Source of the DNA: RUG12461 sp045661345
GTDB taxonomy: Bacteria > Bacillota > Clostridia > Lachnospirales > Lachnospiraceae
Length of the DNA: 64,000 nt
Assembly: GCA_045661345.1 (NCBI GenBank)
Contig: JAZRFM010000036.1
Coordinates: 62,001-126,000, forward strand
Direction: 5' to 3'
Shown: positions 1-9,100 of the stretch, in pieces
Position numbering within the stretch: the first letter of the stretch is position 1
How the letters are laid out: each line of letters opens with the position of its first letter
The notes under the pieces: generated by a model
The model's input: the letters and a program-made list of their open reading frames with translations, nothing else
What the model was told of the DNA's origin: nothing
Databases searched by the model: none
Translations under genes and position numbers: made by a program

Positions 1-1224
1 CTGGATCTGCTTTGCCTTGCAAAGCGCCATAAACCGGTCTCCCGTGCGGCCCTCCCGGTAGCATGCCGTGCAAAAAGAGGGCACATAGTCCTTTTCCATC
101 AGCCATCGCACCACCTCATCCAGAGACCGTGTATCCGACACTTCAAACTGCGCCGTGTCCTCCGGCCGCTCCTCCTCGGTATAGCCGCCGACGGAGGTGC
201 GGGATCCCCCGGAAATCTGGGAGATTCCAAGCTCCAGCACCCTTTCTCTGGAAACCTGGGATTCTCTGGTGGACACGATCATGCCGGTGTAAGGCACCGC
301 AATCCGGATGCAGGCCACAAGCTTCGCAAAGGTTTCATCATCAATGGCATCGGAAAAAGCCCCCACATCAATGTCATCCGCAGGGCATACCCGCGGAACG
401 GAAATGGTATGGGGCCCGACCCCGTAAACCGCCTCCAGATGCTCCGCATGCATCAGGAGTCCGGCAAACTCATACCGGTATTTTTCCAGACCGAACAGGA
501 CTCCCAGCCCCACGTCATCAATGCCCCCCGCCATGGCACGGTCCATTGCCTCGGTATGGTAAGCGTAGTCACTTTTCGGTCCCGTGGGATGGAGCTTGCG
601 GTAGGAGGCCGCATGGTAGGTCTCCTGAAACAGAATGTAGGTGCCGATGCCGGCGTCATGAAGTTTCCGGTAGTTTTCCTCCGTCGTGGCCGCGATGTTG
701 ACATTTACGCGGCGGATCGCGCCGTTCCTATGCCTGACGTCGTAAATCGTCTGAATGCTTTCCAGGATATATTCGATGGGATTGTTTTTGGGATCCTCTC
801 CCGCCTCGATGGCCAGCCGCTTATGCCCCATATCCTGCAGGGCGATCACCTCCTGCCTGATTTCCTCCTGGGACAGCTTGCGCCGCGGGATGGTTTTGTT
901 TTTGCTGTGATAAGGACAATACGTGCATCCGTTGATGCAGTAATTGGACAGATAAAGGGGGGCAAACAGCACGATGCGGTTTCCGTAAAAATCCTGTTTG
1001 ATCTTTTTGGCCAGGGTAAAAATCTCCCGGTTCTTCTCCGGGATCGTACATGCAAGAAGCACGGATGCTTCCCTGTGGTCAAGTCCCTTTTCCTCCCGTG
1101 CTTTCGCAAGGATCTCCGTGATCAGTGCCTGATTGTCTTTGTTTTCCCCGGCATATTGGAGGGTTTTTACGATCTCTTCGTCCTGCAAAAACTCCTCTGC
1201 CGCGCCGGAACCTACCTGATACAT
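1..1224 (-). CDS. hydG: [FeFe]-hydrogenase H-cluster maturase HydG (C-terminus cut by window edge)
   Basis: Radical SAM enzyme of the HydG family, which cleaves tyrosine to supply CO and cyanide ligands for the hydrogenase H-cluster. The reading frame runs open from the ATG at 1224 to base 1, giving 408 residues; the family is usually about 470, so the C-terminal region (auxiliary-cluster cysteines) lies outside the window. The radical SAM cluster motif CINGCTYC is at residues 96-103 (C96, C100, C103), followed by CPYHSKNK. A GAGGTGA ribosome site lies six bases before the ATG. No HydE or HydF is visible here, so its partners are elsewhere. Confidence 0.93.
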   Translation of the reverse strand, partial: MYQVGSGAAEEFLQDEEIVKTLQYAGENKDNQALITEILAKAREEKGLDHREASVLLACTIPEKNREIFTLAKKIKQDFYGNRIVLFAPLYLSNYCINGCTYCPYHSKNKTIPRRKLSQEEIRQEVIALQDMGHKRLAIEAGEDPKNNPIEYILESIQTIYDVRHRNGAIRRVNVNIAATTEENYRKLHDAGIGTYILFQETYHAASYRKLHPTGPKSDYAYHTEAMDRAMAGGIDDVGLGVLFGLEKYRYEFAGLLMHAEHLEAVYGVGPHTISVPRVCPADDIDVGAFSDAIDDETFAKLVACIRIAVPYTGMIVSTRESQVSRERVLELGISQISGGSRTSVGGYTEEERPEDTAQFEVSDTRSLDEVVRWLMEKDYVPSFCTACYREGRTGDRFMALCKAKQIQ

Positions 1225-1254
1225 AGTATGTCACCTCAAAGCTTTCCCTGTATA

Positions 1255-1287
1255 CCGGGGGAAGTGCTCCTGCCTTTCATCCCCCGG
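1255..1287. repeat. Inverted repeat between hydG and metY
   Basis: Arms CCGGGGGA and TCCCCCGG enclose about 17 bases, in the gap after metY and before hydG. No T-run follows on the minus strand, so this is not a clear intrinsic terminator; it may be a weak terminator or an mRNA-end hairpin. Confidence 0.4.
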
Positions 1288-1304
1288 CATCTTTGTCTTT
1301 GGTC

Positions 1305-2582
1305 TTACGAAAACGCCTGGGACAGATCCGCGATCAGATCCTCCTTATCCTCCAGACCGCAGGAGATCCTGATCAATCCGGCCGGAATCCCGGCCGCTGC
1401 AAGCTGCTCATCCGTCATCTGCCTGTGTGTACTGGTGGCGGGATTCAGACAGCACGTCCGGGCGTCCGCCACATGCGTTTCGATGGCTGCCAGCTTCAGC
1501 CGTCCCATAAAGGTCTCCGCCGCCTTCCTGCCGCCTTCCAGTTCAAAGGAAACCACGCCGCAGGTGCCCTCCGGCATGTACTTTTCAGCAAGGGCATGGT
1601 AGGGATCCCCCGGCAGCCCCGGGAAACTCACGTGCTTCACCTGTGGGTGCTTATCCAGAAATGCCGCCACGGCAAGGCCGTTCTCGGCATGCCGCTTCAT
1701 GCGCACATGCAGGGACTCCAGCCCCAGATTCAGATAAAAGGCATGCTGCGGGGACTGGATACATCCCAGATCCCTCATCAGCTGGGCGGTACATTTTGTG
1801 ATAAAGGCACCCCCCTGTCCGAATTTCTCTGCGTATACGATCCCATGATAGGATTCATCCGGCGTGGTGAGCCCCGGAAACTTTTCGGCATGACTCGTCC
1901 AGTCAAATTTCCCGGAGTCCACCACCGCGCCTCCCACGGCAACGCCGTGTCCATCCATGTATTTCGTGGTGGAATGGGTGACAATATCCGCCCCCCATTC
2001 GATGGGACGGCAATGCACCGGTGTGGGGAAGGTATTGTCCACAATCAGGGGAACACCGTGGGCATGAGCGGCTTTCGCGAATTTCTCGATATCCAGCACC
2101 GTCAGTGCGGGATTTGCGATGCTCTCTCCGAATACGGCTCTCGTATTCCCGCGAAAAGCCCGGTCCAGCTCCTCCTCCGTACAATCCGGCGAGACAAAGG
2201 TGGTCTCAATCCCCATCTTCTTCATGGTCACCGACATCAGGTTAAAGGTGCCGCCATAGATGGAAGAGGAAGCGACGATATGCGACCCCGTCTCACAGAT
2301 ATTAAACAGCGCGAAAAAATTCGCTGCCTGCCCGGAGCTTGTGAGCATCCCGGCGGTTCCGCCCTCCAGCGCCGTGATCTTTGCCGCCACCAGGTCATTG
2401 GTGGGGTTTTGGAGCCGGGTATAAAAATAGCCCTCCTCTTCCAGATCAAAGAGCTTCCCCATGTCCTCGCTGGTATCATATTTAAAGGTTGTCGACTGAA
2501 TGATGGGAATCTCACGCGGTTCCCCGTTTCCCGGCCGATAGCCGGCCTGTACACATTTGGTGCCGATTTTCTGGTTTTCCAT
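1305..2582 (-). CDS. metY: O-acetylhomoserine sulfhydrylase / aminocarboxypropyltransferase
   Basis: PLP enzyme of the Cys/Met metabolism family making homocysteine from O-acetylhomoserine and sulfide in the cytoplasm. The 425-aa length fits the MetY branch. The Schiff-base lysine is K207 in HSTTKYMDGHG, preceded by the VDNTF strand near 181-185. GYFYTRLQNPT near 51-61 is the usual substrate and phosphate-binding segment. An AAAGGAGTG ribosome site precedes the ATG. The 91-base gap behind pepD contains a TATAAA box but no clear -35, so it may have its own promoter. Cystathionine gamma-synthase is the main alternative, but the length and TRLQNPT favour MetY. Confidence 0.93.
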   Translation of the reverse strand: MENQKIGTKCVQAGYRPGNGEPREIPIIQSTTFKYDTSEDMGKLFDLEEEGYFYTRLQNPTNDLVAAKITALEGGTAGMLTSSGQAANFFALFNICETGSHIVASSSIYGGTFNLMSVTMKKMGIETTFVSPDCTEEELDRAFRGNTRAVFGESIANPALTVLDIEKFAKAAHAHGVPLIVDNTFPTPVHCRPIEWGADIVTHSTTKYMDGHGVAVGGAVVDSGKFDWTSHAEKFPGLTTPDESYHGIVYAEKFGQGGAFITKCTAQLMRDLGCIQSPQHAFYLNLGLESLHVRMKRHAENGLAVAAFLDKHPQVKHVSFPGLPGDPYHALAEKYMPEGTCGVVSFELEGGRKAAETFMGRLKLAAIETHVADARTCCLNPATSTHRQMTDEQLAAAGIPAGLIRISCGLEDKEDLIADLSQAFS

Positions 2583-2673
2583 GATGGTATCTTCTCACTC
2601 CTTTGTTTCTGACTATGAATCCTTGTAAATGCATTTTATACATGATATGTTTTCCATGCCATTTATGTGTCCA

Positions 2674-4143
2674 TCAACCCGGTCCCTGATGCCTGCATCC
2701 CAGCAGCTCCTTGACATACTCATAAACACGGCCGGTGGATGAGATGGAAAGCCGTTCCTCCGTGGTATGAATATCCTGTACATCGGGTCCGATGGAGATC
2801 CCGTCCAGCCCGCTGATCTTGCCGGCCAGAATCCCGCACTCCACGCCGGCATGGATCGCTTCAATCTTTGGCTTCTTCCCGTACATGCGTTCATAAACCG
2901 CGACCGCATCCTCCCGGAAGGGAGAATCCACCTGAAACTCCCAGGCAGGATAAACGGCAGTGATGGTTCCTTCTCCGCCAAAGGCCTTCGTCACCGTCAA
3001 AAGCCTTTGCTCCAGAAATCTGCACTCGCTGCCGACGGAGCTGCGGATCGCATACACCAGCTGCAGTTTTTCCGGCTCCAGATCCAGGATCCCTAAATTT
3101 AATGATGTTTTAACAAGTCCCTCAATCGTATGGCTCATGCTCTGTATACCGCATGGAAGTGCATTCAAAAGTCCCGTGATCCGTTTCGTGGAATCGGCGT
3201 CTGCCGCTTTTTCTCCCGGCGTCACAGACGCCTCTCTGACAGTTATGTTGATATCGGGATCCGTGATTGCGTATTCTTTTCTGACAGTTTCTTCCACTTT
3301 CTTTACAAATGACGGAAAGTCTGCACTGTTTTTTCCCTTCACAAGAATTTTTGCAGTTGTCTGACGGGGAATGGCATTTTGCTTTGTGCCGCCGGACAGC
3401 GCTGTGATGCGGAAATCAAATGTCTCCTGCATCATGAGGAAGAGCCTCCCCATCAAAAGATTGGCGTTTGCCCGTTCCTTATGGATCTCGCCGCCGGAAT
3501 GTCCCCCCAGAAGTCCGGAAATCTCGATCCCGTAACAGGAATCCTGCGTTCCGGCTTCCTCCCGTTTCACCGCCAGCTCCAGGGTCCCCGTACTGCCACC
3601 TGCGCAGGAGCTTAAGAGCACCCCTTCGTCCTCCGTATCCAGGTTCAAAAGCTTATGTCCCCTCAGCATGGAAAGATCGATGCCCTTTGCTCCCTCCATG
3701 CCTACTTCCTCGGAAGCCGTAAATACCGCCTCCAGCCGCGGATGCTCCAGGGTTTCATCCGAAAACAGGGCAAGGATGAAGGCGACAGCGACGCCGTCAT
3801 CGCCGCCAAGGGTGGTGCCCTCGGCAGAAATCAGGTCTCCGTCCACCAGCAGGCGCAGTCCGTCTTTTTCAAAATCGATGTCACAATCCTCTTCCTTCTC
3901 GCAGACCATGTCCATATGCCCCTGCAGAATCACGGGCTCCTCGTTCTCGTAGCCCCGGGTGGCTTCCTTGATCATGATCACATTCCAAAGGTCATCTCTG
4001 TAGTACTCCAGACCATGCTCCTTTGCAAACGCCACCAGATAGTCACTGATCTGCTTTTCATGATAAGAGGGCCGCGGGATCCGGCTGATCTCCTCAAAAT
4101 AAGAAAAAACCGCCTGCGGCTCCAGTCCTGCCAACACATTCAT
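2674..4143 (-). CDS. pepD: Aminoacyl-histidine dipeptidase (M20C, PepD)
   Basis: Cytosolic zinc dipeptidase of the M20C family that cleaves Xaa-His and other dipeptides. Its 489 aa match the family. Metal and catalytic motifs are visible: QGHMDMV with H76, TLGGDDG with D115/D116, and the catalytic glutamate pair in TASEEVGMEG (E145/E146). LNLDTEDEG follows as a further metal-ligand segment. The start is supported by AAAGGAGGATC nine bases upstream. It lies 91 bases before metY on the same strand and may share its transcript. Confidence 0.93.
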   Translation of the reverse strand: MNVLAGLEPQAVFSYFEEISRIPRPSYHEKQISDYLVAFAKEHGLEYYRDDLWNVIMIKEATRGYENEEPVILQGHMDMVCEKEEDCDIDFEKDGLRLLVDGDLISAEGTTLGGDDGVAVAFILALFSDETLEHPRLEAVFTASEEVGMEGAKGIDLSMLRGHKLLNLDTEDEGVLLSSCAGGSTGTLELAVKREEAGTQDSCYGIEISGLLGGHSGGEIHKERANANLLMGRLFLMMQETFDFRITALSGGTKQNAIPRQTTAKILVKGKNSADFPSFVKKVEETVRKEYAITDPDINITVREASVTPGEKAADADSTKRITGLLNALPCGIQSMSHTIEGLVKTSLNLGILDLEPEKLQLVYAIRSSVGSECRFLEQRLLTVTKAFGGEGTITAVYPAWEFQVDSPFREDAVAVYERMYGKKPKIEAIHAGVECGILAGKISGLDGISIGPDVQDIHTTEERLSISSTGRVYEYVKELLGCRHQGPG

Positions 4144-4165
4144 TCGATTGATCCTCCTTTAGAAA

Positions 4166-4202
4166 CACCCGGGATCCGCCGATGAGAAGCACCCGGGATC
4201 CG
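4166..4202. repeat. Pair of 13-bp direct repeats
   Basis: CACCCGGGATCCG occurs at 4166-4178 and again at 4190-4202, a 24-base offset, just upstream of pepD. Each copy contains the palindromes CCCGGG and GGATCC. No protein partner can be named. Confidence 0.55.
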
Positions 4203-4207
4203 GTTCC

Positions 4208-4279
4208 GGAAAAAAAGAAGAAAGAGCGTGCCCGCAAGCTCCCAAAAAGGGCTTTGGAAAACGCCGCACACACTCTTTC
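4208..4279 (-). terminator. Probable intrinsic terminator of the 69-aa gene
   Basis: Reading the minus strand, an arm GAAAGAGTGTG (complement of 4269-4279) pairs with CACGCTCTTTC (complement of 4220-4230) with one mismatch, followed by TTCTTTTTTT. The apical part is long and only partly paired. It lies about 45 bases after the stop of the small gene ending at 4323. Confidence 0.55.
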
Positions 4280-4322
4280 CCTGATTCCATTCCGCCCCCC
4301 GGCGGAATTTGCGCTCAGAACA

Positions 4323-4532
4323 TTACATCCATTCTTTTTCCGCTTCTGTCCAGTCTACGACAAGATATCCGTCCTCCAGCAGCGCTTTGGAGATGGATTC
4401 CTTTGTATGTTTCTTGTCATAGACGACCTTAAACAGATAGGAATTGACGTCCGCCGGAATCAGGCAGACGCAATCATCCAGAAACTGTGCGCTTTTGACC
4501 AAAACGATGGTGTCATCAATGTAAACTCTCAT
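4323..4532 (-). CDS. Small conserved-looking protein of unknown function (69 aa)
   Basis: A 69-aa acidic soluble protein starting MRVYIDDTIVLVK and ending with a tryptophan-containing tail. No domain is recognised. A longer frame reaches 4607, but the ATG at 4532 has GGGAGGG six bases upstream and is preferred. It has an alternating strand/helix look and no membrane segment or signal peptide. It sits about 80 bases after udk on the same strand and has a candidate terminator behind it, so it may be the last gene of the truA-udk group. Confidence 0.7.
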   Translation of the reverse strand: MRVYIDDTIVLVKSAQFLDDCVCLIPADVNSYLFKVVYDKKHTKESISKALLEDGYLVVDWTEAEKEWM

Positions 4533-4611
4533 TTTTCGCCCTCCCTCATGGCTTTCTACTGATACTATTATACCCGATGGCGCAAAAATTGCCAGCTCGG
4601 ATTTCACGCGT

Positions 4612-5241
4612 CTACATTTCTTTTCCCTGTGCGATCAGGTGTTTCAGATACTCCATCAGCATGCCGATGCCGGTCTCGTTGCCGCCCCCTCTGGGGATGA
4701 TGATATCGGCATATTTTTTGGATGGTTCCACAAACTCTTCATGCATGGGCTTGACGGTGGCGGCATACTGCCCCATGATGGATTCAATGCTCCGGGCACG
4801 CTCCGCCATGTCTCTTCGGATCCGTCGCATCAGGCGCTCGTCCGCATCCGTGTCCACATAGATCTTCGCGTCCATCAGATCCCGCAGCTCCTTGTTTTCC
4901 AGTACCAGAATCCCTTCGATGATGATCACCGGTTTTGGCACCACGGTGATGGTCCGGTCGGACCGGTTATGGATGGTATAATCGTAAACCGGCACCTCGA
5001 TGGTATGCCCCTTGATGAGATCCCGGATGTCATTGGCCATCCGTTCGGATTCAAAGGAGTCCGGATGGTCATAATTGAGATGGCTCCGTTCTTCATAGCT
5101 CATCTCATCATGTGCCTTGTAATAGCTGTCATGGCTGATCACCACAATATCCTTGCCGAAATACTCGGCGATCTGGTTTACGATGGTGGTTTTTCCGGAT
5201 GCGGTTCCCCCCGCGACCCCGACAATACAGACCTTGTTCAT
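4612..5241 (-). CDS. udk: Uridine kinase
   Basis: Phosphorylates uridine and cytidine to UMP and CMP in pyrimidine salvage. The 209 aa are normal for the family. The P-loop GVAGGTASGKTT is at residues 8-19, SHDSYYK follows, then the DHPDSFE nucleoside-binding segment and RRIRRDMAERARS in the lid. It is 34 bases downstream of truA on the same strand, with AGGGAGAGGG ahead of the ATG. The pairing with truA suggests one transcript starting upstream. Confidence 0.94.
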   Translation of the reverse strand: MNKVCIVGVAGGTASGKTTIVNQIAEYFGKDIVVISHDSYYKAHDEMSYEERSHLNYDHPDSFESERMANDIRDLIKGHTIEVPVYDYTIHNRSDRTITVVPKPVIIIEGILVLENKELRDLMDAKIYVDTDADERLMRRIRRDMAERARSIESIMGQYAATVKPMHEEFVEPSKKYADIIIPRGGGNETGIGMLMEYLKHLIAQGKEM

Positions 5242-5275
5242 GTTCCCTCTCCCTGCATAATTCTGCTACAGTTCC

Positions 5276-6019
5276 TTAATCATAATCCACCTTGATAAGG
5301 CAAAGCCCGCCGGCCGGTGCTGTCGGACCCGCCATGCGCCTGTCCTTTGCCTCCAGGATCTCTGCCACATGCTCCGGGGGATATGCGCCCCTGCCGACCT
5401 CCAGCAGCGTGCCCACGAGAATCCTCACCATATTCTGCAAAAACCCGTTTCCATGCACCGTAAAGGTCAGGGTGTCTTTTTGCCTGCGGATCTCGATCTG
5501 ATCCACGATACGTACCGTGGGCTTTTTCATGCGCCCGTTCCCGCAAAAGCTTTTGAAGTCATGCTTCCCAATCAGATAGGCGGCGGCTGATCGCATGGCA
5601 TCCACATCCGGCGAAAAATCCACCACCGTCATATACTTCCGGTCAAATACCGGCTTGGAGTTCCCTGCATAAACCGTGTAGCGGTAAGTCTTGCCGAGGG
5701 CGTTATATCTGGCATGAAACCGGTCCCCGGCTCTCTTTACCTCCCGCACCGCGATGTCCTCCGGCAGATACCGGTTCAGATAGTCTCTGATCTCGCCGGT
5801 TGTCATGGCCGTGTCCAGCCTGACATGGGCAGCCATGGCCCGGGCATGTACCCCTGCGTCTGTCCGTCCCGCACCGATGACATCCACGGTATCCACACCG
5901 CACATCCTTGCCAGCACATGTTCGAGCTTCCCCTGAATCGTCTCCCGGTCCGGCTGATGCTCCCATCCGAAATACCGGGTTCCGTCATAGGCGATGATGA
6001 GCTTATAGTTTGATGTCAT
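5276..6019 (-). CDS. truA: tRNA pseudouridine(38-40) synthase TruA
   Basis: Converts uridines 38-40 of the anticodon arm to pseudouridine. Catalytic Asp54 lies in GAGRTDAGVHA, and the N-terminal YDGTRYFGWEHQP is the family signature. The frame extends to 6061, but the ATG at 6019 has GGAAGGT before it and gives a normal 247-aa protein. The start lies inside the 3' end of the upstream repeat-protein gene (17-base overlap), which implies translational coupling. Confidence 0.94.
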   Translation of the reverse strand: MTSNYKLIIAYDGTRYFGWEHQPDRETIQGKLEHVLARMCGVDTVDVIGAGRTDAGVHARAMAAHVRLDTAMTTGEIRDYLNRYLPEDIAVREVKRAGDRFHARYNALGKTYRYTVYAGNSKPVFDRKYMTVVDFSPDVDAMRSAAAYLIGKHDFKSFCGNGRMKKPTVRIVDQIEIRRQKDTLTFTVHGNGFLQNMVRILVGTLLEVGRGAYPPEHVAEILEAKDRRMAGPTAPAGGLCLIKVDYD

Positions 6020-6710
6020 TGAAATTACCTTCCAATATCTTTTTGCGATCCGAAGGGTCAATGGTATTGACGCGTCCGTAGCGGTTGTAGATCGTAAGAA
6101 GGTCGGTGGAGCGCGCCGGTTTCTTCGTCCCGCCCTCCGTCACAAACTGCACCAGCTGCTCCATATCGTGATCCGCGATAATCTGCTGGAGGGTTTCCGC
6201 ACGCTTTTCCTCCGCAAGCTGCTGAAGATCGGCCACCGGACTGCTCTGTTCAGCGGATGCGGCTTCCGTACCCTCTTCCCCGGTGTGCTTTGTTTCGGCT
6301 TTCTCCGGTCCGTTCCAGACCACATCCCAAAGCCCCCGCAGGAAACGCAGAAACCGGGTGCCCAGGCCAAAGATCCAGTCCGTAAGGCTGTTTCCCGCAG
6401 GCTCCTGTACCCCGGCGGTCTCCTTCGCCCCGGTCATTTCCTTCGCCCCGGCGGTCTCCTTCGCTCCGGTCACCTCCGTCAGGGCGGAAGCTTCCTTCGT
6501 CGCTGCCGGCTTTGCGGGATCCGCTTCCTTTGCTCCGGAAGCCTCCTTTGCCGCAGCTTTTTCTTTCGATCCGGTGGGCTCATAGATCACGCCTTTTTCA
6601 TCCGGATCAAAAGGGAACTGCGGTTTTGCCCCCTCCGCGCGCCTTACCGGTGTGTGCTGCTGATATTGCTGATAAGAACGATCCAGACGAACCTTATCAA
6701 TCCCCGGCAT
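6003..6710 (-). CDS. Unknown protein with GAKE-type low-complexity repeats
   Basis: A 235-aa protein without a recognised domain. Residues 47-104 are a degenerate repeat of short units such as TGAKE, AGAKE and SGAKE, rich in Ala, Lys and Glu. Residues 110-134 form a Trp/Phe-rich amphipathic segment, and the C-terminal 70 residues (LLTIYNRYGRVNTIDPSDRKKIL) look folded. The repeat DNA alternates near-identical 15-18 base units, so length variation between strains is likely. The gene overlaps the ABC-F gene upstream by 14 bases and truA downstream by 17, so it is tightly embedded in a coupled operon. Function unknown. Confidence 0.8.
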   Translation of the reverse strand: MPGIDKVRLDRSYQQYQQHTPVRRAEGAKPQFPFDPDEKGVIYEPTGSKEKAAAKEASGAKEADPAKPAATKEASALTEVTGAKETAGAKEMTGAKETAGVQEPAGNSLTDWIFGLGTRFLRFLRGLWDVVWNGPEKAETKHTGEEGTEAASAEQSSPVADLQQLAEEKRAETLQQIIADHDMEQLVQFVTEGGTKKPARSTDLLTIYNRYGRVNTIDPSDRKKILEGNFNDIKL

Positions 6711-8619
6711 ACCGTGCTAATTCCTCCGAAATACGATCCCACTCCTCCATTTTCCGCAGCAGGGCTGCTTCCGCCTCTGCGATCTCATCGGCCAGCTCCG
6801 TCAGCTTCCCGTAGCGGGACTGATTCTCCGGGCTTTCATATTCCGCCTGCAGTGCCTCTGCTCTGCTTTCCGCCGCTGCGATCTCTTCCTCCAGCTTCTT
6901 CGCTTTTTTCTCCAGCTTTGACCGCTCTTTCCCCGGGTTTTGCGCCGTCTTTTTTAGCTTCCGCGCTTCCGCCGGCTTCTTCACCATCACGGATAGACTT
7001 TCTTCCTGCAGCGCGGCCTCCCGTTTCTCCTCATATTCGTCGTACCCGAACCGGTACTGCACGATGCCTCCGTTTTCAAAGGATAAAAGCCGCCCGGCCA
7101 GCTTTTTCACGAAATAACGGTCGTGGGAAACAAACAGAAGGGTACCGGTATAATGGGAAAGCATGGCTTCCAGCGTCTCCTTCCCGACGATATCCATATG
7201 ATTGGTGGGCTCATCCAGAATCAGGATGTTCGGGCGGTTCCTGAAGATTTTACACAGCGCAAGCCGTACCTTTTCGCCGCCGGAGAGCACGGAGATTTCC
7301 TTAAATACATCCTCTCCCGTAAAAAGAAATGCCCCCAGAGCCGACCGTACCTCCGTCTCGGTCAGCGTCGGAAATTCCCCCCAGAAATCATCGATCACGC
7401 GCCGATCACTCCGGATCTGTGCGATCTGCTGGTCAAAGTACCCGATCCTGGCATGAACGCCGAACCGGCACCTTCCCGAAAGAGGGGGCAGGATGCCCGT
7501 CAGGGTTTTCAACAGGGTGGACTTTCCCTTCCCGTTCCCTCCAATAATACCGAGCTTTTCTCCCTTTTTTAATTCCAGATTTAATTCTCCGAGGCTCTCC
7601 CCGTAGCCAAAGGAAAGCGCCTCCACGGATAAAACGTCTTTTCCCGTCTCCTGTTCCGGCTGAAAATTGGCATGAAAGGTACGTTCGTCATAACGATCCG
7701 GGGGTTCGATCCGGCTCATGCGTTCCAGCACCTTCATCTTGGACCGGGCCATGGACGCCTTCGTGGGCTTCGACTTGAACCGTTCGATCAATGCCTCCAG
7801 CCGTTTGATCTCCTTCTGCTGCGCGGCATACTCTTTTTTCTGCTTCTCATAAAGCTCCTTTTTCTTTCGCACGAAATCGGAGTAATTGCCGGTATAGCGA
7901 TAGGTGACGCCGTATTCCACCTCCACAACGGTTTCCGCAATCCGATCCAGAAACATCCTGTCATGAGACACCACCACCACCGCTTTCCCGTAATTTCTGA
8001 GATAGCTCTCCAGCCACTCGATGGTGGACATATCCAGGTGATTCGTGGGTTCGTCCAGCAGCAGAATATCCGGGTGTGAAAGAAGCAGCCGGATAAAGGC
8101 GATCTTGGTCTGCTGGCCGCCGGAGAACTGACGCAGGGGTTTTTTCTTGTCCTCCTCCGTAAAGCCGAACTTACGGACAAGGGTCTCATATTCCTTTTCG
8201 TAATAGTAGCCGCCGTTCTCCTGAAAAGCCTCCTCCGCACGGGTAAAGGCGGCCACCTTCTCTTCCGAATAATCGGACTCCAGCTCCTTTGACATCTGCC
8301 GGAGCTCGGCCGCCTTCGCTTCCACTCCGGCCAGCTCCTTCCTGAGCTCCTCCTCCATGGTGATCCCAAGGTCCGAAAAAGCAGACTGCTTCAGGTATCC
8401 GATCACGGGATCGCCGGTTTTGATATACGCACTCTCCTGATCGCTGCTTTCCTTTTCAAAGGGAATCTCTCCGGCGATCAGGCGCAGGAGGGTCGTCTTC
8501 CCGCTGCCGTTTCGCCCCACGACGGCGATCTTTTCCTTTTCTCTGATTTCAAAATTGGCGTCCTCCAGTACCGTGTGTCCGGCAAACTGAACAACGCCAT
8601 GATTGATCTGCAATAACAT
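6697..8619 (-). CDS. ABC-F family ribosome-associated ATPase
   Basis: A 640-aa protein with two ABC ATPase cassettes in one chain and no membrane domain, the ABC-F layout. The first Walker A is GRNGSGKTT near residues 35-43 with signature FSGGQQTK and LLLDEPTNHLD; the second is GGNGKGKST with LSGGEKVR and LILDEPTNHMD. The inter-cassette linker contains KPTKASMARSKMK, and the C-terminal 90 residues are a charged coiled coil as in Uup/YdiF relatives. These proteins act on the ribosome in translation or antibiotic protection; no specific resistance role can be assigned. The ATG at 8619 overlaps the previous stop as TAATG, so translation is coupled. Confidence 0.92.
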   Translation of the reverse strand: MLLQINHGVVQFAGHTVLEDANFEIREKEKIAVVGRNGSGKTTLLRLIAGEIPFEKESSDQESAYIKTGDPVIGYLKQSAFSDLGITMEEELRKELAGVEAKAAELRQMSKELESDYSEEKVAAFTRAEEAFQENGGYYYEKEYETLVRKFGFTEEDKKKPLRQFSGGQQTKIAFIRLLLSHPDILLLDEPTNHLDMSTIEWLESYLRNYGKAVVVVSHDRMFLDRIAETVVEVEYGVTYRYTGNYSDFVRKKKELYEKQKKEYAAQQKEIKRLEALIERFKSKPTKASMARSKMKVLERMSRIEPPDRYDERTFHANFQPEQETGKDVLSVEALSFGYGESLGELNLELKKGEKLGIIGGNGKGKSTLLKTLTGILPPLSGRCRFGVHARIGYFDQQIAQIRSDRRVIDDFWGEFPTLTETEVRSALGAFLFTGEDVFKEISVLSGGEKVRLALCKIFRNRPNILILDEPTNHMDIVGKETLEAMLSHYTGTLLFVSHDRYFVKKLAGRLLSFENGGIVQYRFGYDEYEEKREAALQEESLSVMVKKPAEARKLKKTAQNPGKERSKLEKKAKKLEEEIAAAESRAEALQAEYESPENQSRYGKLTELADEIAEAEAALLRKMEEWDRISEELARYAGD

Positions 8620-9047
8620 TATTCCCGCGCGCCTTTTCCTTTCTTCGGGCGCTTCATTTCGTTCCACGCCTTGTACGCAGCGGCCTTATCTCTGGTGGAC
8701 AGGATCTCCTTCTCCGTAAAACGGATCTCCTCCGTCCCGTCCTCGTTCTGTACGGTTTCTGCGGCAGCACGCTCCGCGATGGAATAGGTTCCCTTGTCAT
8801 AATGAAAAAGGAACAGCTTTTGATCCTCCTCAAAGGTACCGAGGTCAAAGGTTCGAATCGCGTCCTTCCCCGTATCCGGCTGATATCCGTTGTGTTTCTT
8901 TGGTTCTCTCTCTTTTCTGTTCTGGTTTCGTTCCCTGCTGCGCTCCTGCTGTTTCGGCGCGTTATTGTTCGGGTTCTTCCGGCGGCGTCTGCCGTGGGAT
9001 CGTCTTCTCTCCCCCGATTTCGCCTCGCCCTGCTTCTTTTCTTCCAT
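8619..9047 (-). CDS. Basic low-complexity protein of unknown function
   Basis: A 142-aa protein whose first 50 residues are rich in Arg, Asn and Lys (for example GERRRSHGRRRRKN) and likely bind nucleic acid or the ribosome. The C-terminal part is more ordered (RTFDLGTFEEDQKLFLFHYDKG). The ATG at 9047 is chosen over the longer GTG-initiated frame to 9086; GAGGAGAG lies about 14 bases before it, so the start is uncertain. Its stop overlaps the ABC-F start. First gene of the coupled cluster. Confidence 0.75.
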   Translation of the reverse strand: MEEKKQGEAKSGERRRSHGRRRRKNPNNNAPKQQERSRERNQNRKEREPKKHNGYQPDTGKDAIRTFDLGTFEEDQKLFLFHYDKGTYSIAERAAAETVQNEDGTEEIRFTEKEILSTRDKAAAYKAWNEMKRPKKGKGARE

Positions 9048-9100
9048 AGTGATGATGACTCTCTCCTCACGGTAATTGAGGATCACCCGTAAACAACTGC

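Noticed and set aside
1293..2612. Long plus-strand frame opposite metY
   Set aside because: Shadow of a GC-rich gene; no homology-like motifs and no ribosome site.
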